This document shows positions 50,019 through 59,713 of a DNA stretch of 64,000 nucleotides, in pieces (the first letter of the stretch is position 1; each line of letters opens with the position of its first letter). Under the pieces are notes generated by a model. It was not told the origin of the DNA. It made no database searches and saw nothing but the letters and a program-made list of their open reading frames with translations. Source of the stretch: Rotaria sp. Silwood1 (taxonomy: Eukaryota; Rotifera; Eurotatoria; Philodinida; Philodinidae); the NCBI GenBank assembly GCA_905250075.1, contig CAJNOP010000306.1, positions 167,224 to 231,223 on the forward strand, read 5' to 3'. The position numbers and the translations under genes are program-made.

Positions 50019-51931
50019 TTACTGAAGTCGAAAAACATCAACATTGAAAAGACATCGATGAAAATTATAACCATGTTGAAGACAAATTTGTTTAAATTCT
50101 TCATAACATTGATTATTATTTTCATGTAATATATCTATACATCTATTCAAATTAGATATTTGTTTTTTTATACGATTAATTAATTCATGTAATCCTTCAT
50201 TGGAATCATTAATTGTTGATTTCATAGCATAGGAAAGTAATTCAATAAAAAAATTTAATCGTATTAAATCATCATTATCTGAATATGGTTTAAGTAAAGC
50301 ATAGAATGTATTCTTTTGTTTATCAAATAATAATAAAAAACGTTCAAATTCATTATTATGAAAATTTTCTAATTCTTCTTGAGATGGAAATATATGTTTA
50401 GGTATACGATCTAATGATACACCTAAATATGAATAATGTGATTGTAATAGTGTAAATAAAATTGGTTCTTGATTATTAACTTGTTCAATAGAAAGAATAT
50501 GTTTACCATTTGTTTTAAAATATTCTGAACAAACAAGATGAAAACGTTGATGATTAAATACAGTAAATAAAATACATCGTTTTGCTTGATAATTTGCCCA
50601 TAGATGACCCATAGTTAACATAATAAATACTGGCCAAATAAAAATTGATGGTAGAATTGAAAGAAGAATAACATTAATAAATAAAGCTACTAGACTAACC
50701 ACTAAATATATTTGAATGTTTATTTGAAATAATAAATATATTTATTCTATTTACTTGTTTCTAAACTTGAAAATTTAGCTGTTATATCAGCTACATTGTT
50801 ATTACGTGCTTGATGCTAAAATAGAATTAAACATACTAAAAACAATATATCTTCGAATTGAGAGCTTGATATTTCGTAGGTGTCGACTATTTATTTAACT
50901 GAATGTAATTATCGTAGAAGACTGTTCTTAATTGTTGTCAGTAATAAATGAAGAGTTTTTTACTCTAGTTCTATGGATTTACATAGTAACTATATAGTTC
51001 AACCCAATGAAAAAATTTTCCACATACTTATTTATAAAATAGGACATTAGTTTGGACTTTTGCAGTAGTATTCTTCAGTTTCTATCGTTCATTGAATTAT
51101 GATTTGAAAAATGTTGAATTTTCTGGAAAATGGAACTATGAAATGCCAATAACTTCTCTGAGTCAAGAGAGACGAAGGCTATTTCTTACAGATAGTTTAC
51201 GATTGAGTGTCACTGTGTCATAATCATGTAAAAAAATGATTATTATAATGTAGGAGAAAAAGATCCATAGGTTTTTTCTAATCATTATCTTACTTGAAAT
51301 ATAACTGTTCGTGTTGAACCATGTATAACTAATGTTACTGCACGACATATATTCGATATACTTGAAATAACCAATAAAGCTGATCGAAAATGTGGTGTTA
51401 TTAAATCAAGTATACATGCTATATCATTAAGTATATCACCAACAAAATGCCATTGTTTACAATCAGCATCTAATGATACTGCAAAACCCCAAGCAAATAT
51501 AATTCGACCAATCATACCAGCACCATCTTTAAGTAACCAAACAATAGAAGCAGCTAAATGATTTGATGTTTCTTGTCCAACACCCATACCACGAAAAAGT
51601 GCACTAAATGCTAATGCACCTGATATTGCAATACATCCTGTTTGTATTATACTATAATATTGATAGATGCCATAATCAGAACTAACACCTAGATGAAATA
51701 AAAATATTTACTTTGGAAAATATATAGACAAACAATATCTTAATTACCTAATGGATAATTATCGGGATAGAAAACAGTTCGAAGAAGAGATATGAGAGAT
51801 ACATTTGATTTTTTGTTCATGGTTGATGAATTTATACAATTTTGATGACTATCCATTCGATATAGATTTGTTTTTTGTCCACATTCATATTCTTGTATAT
51901 GAAACTGATTTCGAGTTTCGTTTTCTTCCAT
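50019..51931 (-). CDS. RUSF1: RUS1/DUF647 family protein (RUSF1-like), 440 aa
   Basis: Four exons: 51931-51748, 51688-51294, 50815-50755, 50701-50019 (1323 nt). It belongs to the root-UVB-sensitive (DUF647) family, conserved from plants to animals. The plant members act in vitamin B6-related and UV-B responses; the animal role is poorly known. Family hallmarks: LLRTVFYPDNYPLGVSSDY, ASIVWLLKDGAGMIGRIIFA, DCKQWHFVGDILNDIACILD, then GSTRTVIFQHQARNNNVADI. A membrane helix pair lies at MVSLVALFINVILLSILPS and on, followed by a C-terminal domain of about 180 residues. The human protein has about 468 residues. Exon 1 starts directly after TTTGTAG, an AG at the ATG itself. It lies 115 bp downstream of the M23 peptidase gene on the same strand, so the two may be one transcript. 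Confidence 0.92.
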
Positions 51932-51946
51932 CTACAAATTTGAATA
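51932..51946 (-). promoter_or_regulatory. Acceptor-like AG directly at RUS1-like start codon
   Basis: ATTCAAATTTGTAG runs straight into the ATG on the minus strand, 115 bp after the stop of the upstream gene. A spliced-leader acceptor of an operon would look like this. Confidence 0.45.
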
Positions 51947-52046
51947 ATTTATTTTATTTTATTTCTTTTTGTTTTTGTTAATCAAATCAACTAGCAAAAA
52001 AATATCTTAAAAAAAAACATGGTTTTTTTGTGCTTTTTTTTTATTT

Positions 52047-52820
52047 TTAATAAATAATTGGTTTATCAGGAAAGCCAAGAATAAATTGTGGATCAGGACA
52101 TTTATGAAGCATTGTTGGTGCATCTTGTTTTGATGCTACACCTGGATAATCACCTTGCATATTTTCTATATCAGATATAATTTGAAAATGTACATGTGGA
52201 TTCCAACCACCATTTTCAGATTTATCTCCAATATCACCAACAAGTTGACCTTGTTCAATTAATTGTCCAACAGTTAAATTTTTTAAACAATTTATACTTA
52301 AATGGCCATAAAGTGTATAAAAATGAATATTATCACCAAGATCATGTTCAAGAATGATTGTTGGGCCATAATCAAATGGTTTATCATTATTTTTAAAACT
52401 ATGTATACGTCCATTAAGTGGAGCATAGATTGGTGTATTTGGTTTTAATGCTATATCAACACCTAAATGTATACAACGATTATCTTGAGAAAATAAATCT
52501 GCATGTGCATAGATATTTCGTTCTTCACCATAACCACCTAACCTGGAATTTATTTATATGAAAAAATAAAAAAAAAGAATTAAGGTTATTTTTAACGATA
52601 AAAAGAAAAAAGCTTTTTTTTTCTTTTACCAAATAAAATTGATATCCAAAGTATTTGCATAGTCTTCAAGATTGGTAAATTTTTGTAATTCTTTATTATG
52701 AACACTTAAATCAAGTCGACGAGCATTGGCTGATGTTAATGGAAAGCCAAGTATTGGTGAAAACTTACTTTGATTATTTGATAGAGCAGAAATAAGACGT
52801 GTAGATACGTCAGCTATCAT
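52047..52820 (-). CDS. M23 family metallopeptidase of bacterial type, 228 aa
   Basis: Two exons, 52820-52630 and 52542-52047, with an 87-nt GT-AG intron. M23 enzymes are zinc endopeptidases that cut peptide bridges of bacterial cell walls. All metal-site residues are kept: HLGVD (H89, D93), LYGHLS (H144) and HVHF (H180, H182). Surrounding blocks (GGYGEERNIY, IYAPLNGRIHSF, DYGPTIILEHDLG, ENGGWNPHVHFQI, GDYPGVASKQD, CPDPQFILG) are typical of bacterial stand-alone or aminotransferase-linked M23 proteins. No signal peptide is visible, so it may act in the cytosol or the start may lie elsewhere. An ATG at 52847 would add 9 residues. The family is largely bacterial and bdelloids carry many acquired genes, so transfer is likely; the intron shows it is now eukaryotic. 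RUS1-like follows 115 bp downstream. Confidence 0.88.
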
Positions 52821-52847
52821 TGTAAATAAGTTTGTAATAGAATGCAA

Positions 52848-53505
52848 GATATGCAGTTCTATTTATTAATCTATGGTTCGTCATACGAAACCACTTATCT
52901 TGAGTGCACTTTGTTTTATTTTTGGCATTGAGTCATTCGTTAACTTTACACCATATATCGTGTGTTGTTAATGGTAGATACCCATGTCGATGGGACACGC
53001 TACCGACACATGTACGTAACGTGTGTCATGATGTGTCAACACATGTACGGCCGTTGTGTCATACGTGTGTCAGTGTCATTTTTCTAATAATTCTATTGGT
53101 CTATTTTCTGTCGCTAGCAGTCAGCCAATAGACATTGGTGATGACTAACCCTTTCCCTGTCTCTCGATTTTTTTCCTGTACTTTTATGATTTCAAGCCAG
53201 AATTATTTACCAAATACTTTAATTTTATTTAAAAAAAGAACATGAAAAAATACAAAAAACGTATATACAATAATTATTTTATAGATGTGTTTCTTGTTAG
53301 TTTTTTATTATTAAAGAAAGTAGAAAAACGTCCTTAGAATAAAATAAATAACATAATAAAAAAGTGTCTATACAATAAAATAAAAATAGCAAGAAAAGTA
53401 TATAAAATATTATTTCTATAAAAATTTTTCTTATTTTTTCTTTTTATTGTATCTACATTTTTTCTTCTTATTTTATTTGACTTTATGATTTAGACATGTT
53501 TTTTA
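52848..53505. other. Non-coding stretch before assembly gap
   Basis: 52975-53080 is rich in ACGTGTGTC/GACACATG words forming several small palindromes (GTGTCAACACATG and similar). The rest is very AT-rich. No gene. Confidence 0.5.
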
Positions 53506-53605
53506 NNNNNNNNNNNNNNNNNNNNNNNNNNNNNNNNNNNNNNNNNNNNNNNNNNNNNNNNNNNNNNNNNNNNNNNNNNNNNNNNNNNNNNNNNNNNNNN
53601 NNNNN
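53506..53605. other. Assembly gap, 100 N
   Basis: Exactly 100 unresolved bases, a conventional scaffold-gap size. The true distance is unknown. Confidence 0.99.
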
Positions 53606-53820
53606 ACTTGAATTTGTGCAACTCAAGTGTAAAATAAATTTACACGAAAAATAATGCTATATCAATACATACATGTCTAGTTAAATCTTGTTAAACAGTA
53701 CATCCTTTCATGGCCCCTTCAATTTTATGTTGTCGTTCATATTTGAATGTTAATAAGTCCTCCTTTATGTGTTGAGCAATACTATAGTGCAATAAGTTTG
53801 GAAAAAATAGGTATAATGGA

Positions 53821-54115
53821 TTTCTCCAGTTCTTATCAGGTGGACCGCCAGGCGGGCGACCGCGCCGCTCCGCGCTTTGTTGAAAAAGAAAGCACAGGCG
53901 GTCGCGCCGCTCCGCACCTCGTTGCAAAAAAAGTGCATGCGCGGCCACGTCGCTCCGCACCTCGTTGAAAAAGAAAGCACAGGCGGCCGTGCCGCCTCTG
54001 CCAAAAAGCTCTCTGGCGGTGATCGCCTCTACCACGATTTTGGGACTTCCGCCTCCTTTCCGCGCCGCCTCCGCCTCGCTTTTTAGGCGCGGTGCACATC
54101 TCTGGTGGAAATAAG
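53821..54115. repeat. GC-rich repeat with about 42-bp tandem units, probably a transposon end
   Basis: Units start near 53861, 53903, 53945 and 53988 and share CGCCGCTCCGCACCTCGTTG and AAAAAGAAAGCACAGGCGG. They are very GC-rich against the AT-rich surroundings. The right end, read outward-in on the minus strand, is CAGAGATGTGCACCGCGCC followed by TAAAAAGCGAGGCGGAGGCG, which looks like a hAT-type terminus. No matching left end was found. It lies about 215 bp after the assembly gap. Confidence 0.6.
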
Positions 54116-54574
54116 GAATTATATTTTAACTATCTGATTTATTAATGCTTATTGTAAAAGTAAACTGTATAATAATATAGTATGAAAACATTAATTGATA
54201 TTATAATAAAATTTCATGATTGGACAATGTCATCATTTTTATTTTCTACTAAACATAAAATTCAAGAAAGTTTTTTTATATATTCAAAACAAAAAAAAAA
54301 GAAATTCACATTTCCCGCTTATATCAAAATGACGCGCATAATAATTCTAGTTATTATTTAGTAACTAAGTAGTAACAATCAATCAGTTGTTGAGCCTATT
54401 TCCCAAAACTAAAAGTTTCCTATTCCTAACATCATTTTATCACGACATATCAAATTATCGGCTGATTAATATTATCATTAATATTAATATCAATTAAACT
54501 CATCGAAACAATTTTTCATACTTGCAACGTCTTATTTTATACTTTTTCATACAAAATAAAATAAAATTTCTAAT
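54116..54574. other. Upstream region of ELAV-like gene
   Basis: AT-rich; nothing recognised beyond short palindromic ATTAATATTATCATTAATAT near 54465. Confidence 0.5.
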
Positions 54575-56585
54575 ATGGTTGATGTACAAAAAATGATTTT
54601 AAATAATTCAATTGATCGTATTGCTATAAATACATTATCGGATATATCATTAGGTAGTGGCCATACGAAAGGTACTGATTCAAGTGGTTATGGTTCAAAT
54701 TTAAGTAAAAATGATCATAGTCGAACATGTTTAATTGTCAATTATCTTCCACAATCAGTTAAAGAACAACATTTTCGTCAAATGTTTTCACAAATTGGTC
54801 GATTACGATATTGTCGTTTGATGTAAATATCATCCTTTTCAAAGTTTCTTCATCCTCAAAAATCTAACTGTAAAATTCTAAAGTCACTAACAAGAATTTT
54901 ATGCTCTTTCTAACTATCAATATTGAGATTGAGTTTTATTTCAAATTTTAAGAATTCTGGTATAGACGATTAGACAAAGCGCGATAAAAGGTTTGCCGCT
55001 TTTTGTGAAGAAAAAACATTCTTCAACGAAAAGATGACGAAAACTATCGAAAATTTTTAGACAAAAAATCCGATGTGCTTAATAAAAAAAAATGATATTG
55101 TTTATGAAAAATTCAATCTTAGCTAACTCTCTCATACCTTTTATCTTAATTTTGATAATTTTTTTCAGGTATGATCGTGCGACTGGATATTCCTATGGCT
55201 ATGGTTTTGTTGATTATTATCGAGCTGAAGATGCAGCTAAAGGTAAATTATTCTATATAGATTTAATTTGTTTTTTTTTTGTTATATTTTCATTCAATTT
55301 TATATATAGCAATTGATACACTTAATCAATTAAAAATGGAACATAAAACAATAAAAGTATCTTATGCAAGACCAAAATGTGAAGAAACACGTGGTACAAA
55401 TCTTTACATAAGAAATTTACCTGGTAAGAAAAATGAATTATCAGTTATCGAGACTCTTTTTTGTTTTTTCTAAAGAAAAATATGATGAAAATAAATTAAT
55501 TGAATTATTTTCACCATATGGAGAAATAATTCAAGCACGTGTTATTCGTGATCAATCAACAGATAGTCCACGAGGTATTGCATTTGTTATAATGGGTACT
55601 CGTTCGCAAGCACAACGTGCAGGTAAACAAAACAAAAGAAAAAAAGAAAACAATTTTTTCTTCGTCATTAAATTGAAATCGAATTCATTTTTTTGCTTAG
55701 TTGAATGTCTTAATGGACAAATTATTGATCATCAACGTCCATTGCTTGTTAAATTTGCTGATGATGATAAACGTCGACGTCAATTAATGGCACGTTATTT
55801 ACCACAAATTGATAATAATATTTCATCTTTATCAAATTTAACAAATACTCGTGATCCATCGGATATTCTTAATGCACAAATGGCACAATTAAATTTAATT
55901 GCCAATGGAAATAATTCAAATAATACTCAACAACAAGGACAAGATATGAATTTACTTATGAATACTTTATTAATGATGCCTTTCTGGTCAAATATATGTG
56001 GATCAACAATGTCAATGCCTGTTGTATATCCGAATAATAGTATAACAACAACAACACAAAATAAAAGTACAGATCAAATACTTGATACATTAGCAACAAC
56101 AAATGGAGCGTAAGTGTAATCATTTTTTTTTTTGTTTTTTGAAAGTAACTAGTAGTAAATCAATTATTTAGATCAAATTCTTCGTTAACATCAGGTGAAT
56201 CATTAAATAATGGTACTGGTCAACATTCAAGTGTAGATTCAAATGATTCATCATTAATTTCATCGAATATAATTGATGTATCAACTGGTGGTTTTGTTGT
56301 TTTTATTTATGGTATTGGACCAGAAACAACACAGGAAGAAGTTCTAAATATATTTCAAGGTTTTGGACCTATACTTCGTACAGATGTTATTAAAAATAAA
56401 CGAACAACAGTTGGAAAAGGTTTTTGTTTTATTAATATTTTTTTTAAATATAAATTTCAATCAAATCAATTTTAGGTTATGGATTTGTTGTATTTCGACA
56501 TATGAATGATGCATTAGCATCGATTAAAGCATTACATAATATGCCATATAAAGGTCGTTTTTTGCAAGTACGATTTCGTGTATAA
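54575..56585 (+). CDS. ELAV-like RNA-binding protein with three RRMs, 449 aa
   Basis: Seven exons: 54575-54822, 55169-55242, 55310-55423, 55476-55622, 55701-56109, 56172-56419, 56476-56585 (1350 nt). ELAV/Hu proteins bind AU- and U-rich RNA and control splicing and mRNA stability, often in neurons. RRM1 begins at about residue 50 (RNP2 LIVNYLP, RNP1 YGYGFVDYY). RRM2 follows at once (LYIRNLP, RGIAFVIM). A Gln/Asn/Thr/Ser-rich linker of about 150 residues separates it from the C-terminal RRM3 (FVVFIYGIG, GKGYGFVVF), and the chain ends FLQVRFRV. The RRM1-RRM2 pair, linker and RRM3 are the ELAV layout. The first intron (346 nt) is the longest. The start is the first ATG of the open frame. Which ELAV/CELF-type paralogue this is cannot be told. 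Confidence 0.92.
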
Positions 56586-57650
56586 CAAACAGATCAGCCT
56601 ATTATTTATTTTCAATATTCTATTCGTTTATATTTTATGTTGATGTTAAACAAAAATATATTTCTCTTGTCTTAATTAATGGATGACATAAGAAAAACTC
56701 CATTAGTTAAAGTCAAGTGCTTATATGTATAACATATGTTCGAGTACACTTCTGTTTGTCGTGATTCAGTTCGTGTACATTATTCTTATGTTAATATTAT
56801 TAGAATATAGAAAAATAAATATATCGATTTGGTTCATCCGATCGAACGAAGAATGAAATAAGATATATTTCATAAATGTTCATTGTTATTCTATGATAAA
56901 TTGTCGAGGTTGAATTACAAAGGAAATACAGATCTTAACAAGATATTTGATATATTTAACGTAAATATAACTATTAATTTTTACTAGACTCTTATGTCTT
57001 ACATGAAGATTGTTGAATGCATCGTTGCTTTTTCTATACTAATCGATACAACGGCTGGATCAAGTCAGATCAATCTTTATAAGATTCCGATTGGAAAATT
57101 AAGAATAACAAGGAGAAGGAAAGCGAAGCGGTTCAGTGTGGGTGTGGATGTTGCAATGAGTATGTACACACCCAAAACTATGTTTTGTATGGAGCCCTGC
57201 TCGAGTGAGATCCGTCTCCGATTTGGAACCGAAGTCTACGAGATTCTATTCCTCCTCAACATAAAAACAAAAATTGTCTAACCTTATCGTACAAGCAATA
57301 TGCCTTTGCACAACGTCATATACAGTAACTCAAACAATTTGTTGGTCATATCTATGGAATGTATGTGTAAAGTTGAAAGGTCGTGTTTCAATGTTACGTT
57401 GTCTAGCCGGAGAAAACATGCATATTATTCTGCTCTGTTCTCTCTGTTTTGCTTCTGCTTGCTTTTCTCTATCTTATATGCCACTTGTTTTCAAAATCAT
57501 ATGTCCCTTTAGGCTCTATCATAGGTAGAAGGTTAAATAAATATTGCATGAAAGTAAACTATGTTTTGTTGAAACATTTTTATTATAAAATGACATTCGA
57601 CAATTGTTTATTGATTTATTATTAATGATGAACTTATCTAATGAACAACT
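56586..57650. other. Intergenic region between ELAV-like gene and piggyBac element
   Basis: Holds TGTGGG-type locus 3 at 57136-57173. Frames open across this region have no gene-like features. Confidence 0.5.
57136..57173. repeat. TGTGGG-type inverted block, locus 3 (minimal)
   Basis: GTGTGGGTGTGG, a spacer of about 18 bp (ATGTTGCAATGAGTATGT), then ACACACCC. Same G-strand then C-strand order as the larger blocks. Confidence 0.5.
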
Positions 57651-58748
57651 TTAACCCTTCGTGGTTGTCCTGATTTTTGTACTTCGTAGTTGTCCTGGGG
57701 TCCGCCTGGACCCACCTATAGAAAATTACAAAAAAAAACGATTTTTTCCTTTCTTCAAACGTTTCATTTGACTTATATGAAGAGGTGGAGATCTTTCTTT
57801 ATAAAAACTAATGAGTCAGCTCTCGTGAAAACAATGTAAAGATGTATGATATCGCAAAAAATTACTTCTCTAATCGTTTTTGTAGCAACATTGATAATAG
57901 CTGGGAAAAGCATAGAATATATCAATCTAGTCTAGATGATAGGATTCTACGCGTACGTTGTTATATATATAATCAATTGTACAATTGAGAAAGCAAGAAA
58001 CTTTTCTTTTTGAACTATAGCTACTTTTATCTTTCTCTTTATTATTAGAAAAAGCAATAAAAACTCAGTTTTTTTTTATCAAACTGATGATATTGTTTGT
58101 ATATAAATCTTTTTTTTCATAAATGCAAAGTATACTCTAATGTTTTTCCATGCATGTTTGACAAGTTACTGTTGTGACACTGTTGGGATGAGACAAACAA
58201 ACATTTTGACCACAGCTGGAACATGTTTGTCGAACTTTTCGTCCTGGTTGAGCTGGGCATAGGAAACACCTTTTTTGGCTTCATGAATTTGGATGTTTTG
58301 GCTAACATCTTTGATGCTCTCTGAGTGAACCTGACAACCTAGTGAGAGCAACGCCAGTTTGACTTTAGGCATAAGCCGAACTTCTTGACTACGGCGACGA
58401 TTTTGTGCATCTGTCAACGTTTTGCTCAACTGCTTTAAAAACGTACGTAACATATAAGCCAACCAAAGTAAATCATTTAAAAAAAAATTGTGAATCAACA
58501 GATGACAGCTTTATCAAGACGAAAAATATGCTGGTAACAGCATAGTTGTCGTAGGGTCCATCCGGACCCACAGCTGCATTTTTCATCTGCTAGGCTTATC
58601 GTTGATTTCTAATAAGGATGTTGTAGACCAACATAGGACTAGAGATTAGATAAGGGGACTGGCCCGAAACAGAAGCTCTTGATGTAGTATTAAATAAAAA
58701 ACTGTGAAATGGGTCCGCGCGGACCCCACGACAACCACGAAGGGTTAA
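57651..58748 (-). mobile_element. Decayed piggyBac element, 1090 bp plus TTAA duplications
   Basis: TTAA at 57651-57654 and 58745-58748 flank perfect 15-bp ends CCCTTCGTGGTTGTC. A subterminal motif GGGGTCCGC..GGACCC lies next to both ends and recurs internally near 58551-58566, typical of piggyBac-type elements. On the minus strand, about 58500-58140, is a remnant of the transposase C-terminus: a region ending in QNIQIHEAKK, then in another frame the Cys-rich zinc-binding tail (CFLCPAQPGRK, CSSCGQNVCLSHP, CQTCMEKH-stop). The frame changes at an A6 run, and the catalytic domain is missing, so the copy is dead. Confidence 0.85.
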
Positions 58749-59713
58749 TAGAAAAATAATGAGAAAAGAATTTTTACTTTTATTTAATTAATTTTTTTAA
58801 ATGATTACCCGGAATCCCGAGATCCGCTTTTCCCCCTTGCTTGAAACACTAAGTAGATTGATTCAAAATTAATCAGTCGCTACAGTAATCCGATGAATCA
58901 ACAAGATCCAGTCTACAACTCAAGCACGACCAAATATTATTTCTCTGAACTACATATCATTACATAGAGCGCAAAAATAAGTATCAATTAATATATGATT
59001 AACGAAGGGCTTATGTAATCAAACGAATTGCCATATGAATTACTATCAGAAGACTATAGGTTCTAATCAATGACAGAATGGTTATTTCTTAATGAATTAT
59101 GCATCAATCGATAGAACTCGTTGAGCTCTATCTCCTGTATGAATTTCACAAATGGCTTATGTACTGAGACGAATCATTAAAGATTCTACGGAAAGCTCTG
59201 CTTTGTTCCTATAGGAAAAACTTCGTATTTTTGTAATATTGACATTATGGTGCATTGTATATCAGATCCGCATATATCATAGAATAGAGCTCGTTGAGAT
59301 GCACATGGCTGACTAGTTTGTTTTTGTGACTTAACCATAGGAAAGAATCGTCTTTGGAAAAACTCAAATCGGCTGCTACCTTTCCTTAGATCTATCCCTA
59401 TGCGGCTATAGAACAGTAACTCCTGTTAATATGAATCAATTTTTTTTTAAAAGGTTTAATAAAAATTAAATTCTTTTTTTTTCATTCTTCTTCATTTTTT
59501 CGTATAAATAAAAACGGCGACTAATAATGAAAATAATATCAACGATAGACAAAAAAAAAATGTTCGTTCATTAATCAATTGGACTATTCGGTCAGGCTAT
59601 ACATTTCTTCTACGAGATCACCTATTCATTTTGTTCAATCATAGCAGCCGGTAGAAACAAATAATGAACATATATATATATACGTCATAAGAAAAGAGAT
59701 CGTCAAACTCAAT
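58749..59713. other. Upstream region of the F-box gene
   Basis: No ORF supported. Short words such as GAGCTCGTTGAGATGC and its near reverse form recur at 59110-59310, perhaps an old inverted repeat. Confidence 0.45.

Noticed and set aside
53691..54099. Several overlapping open frames on both strands, Arg/Ala/Gly-rich
   Set aside because: They are translations of the GC-rich tandem units and a hAT-like end, not genes.
56994..57528. Overlapping ORFs downstream of the ELAV-like gene
   Set aside because: They cross a TGTGGG-type block and have no conserved features.
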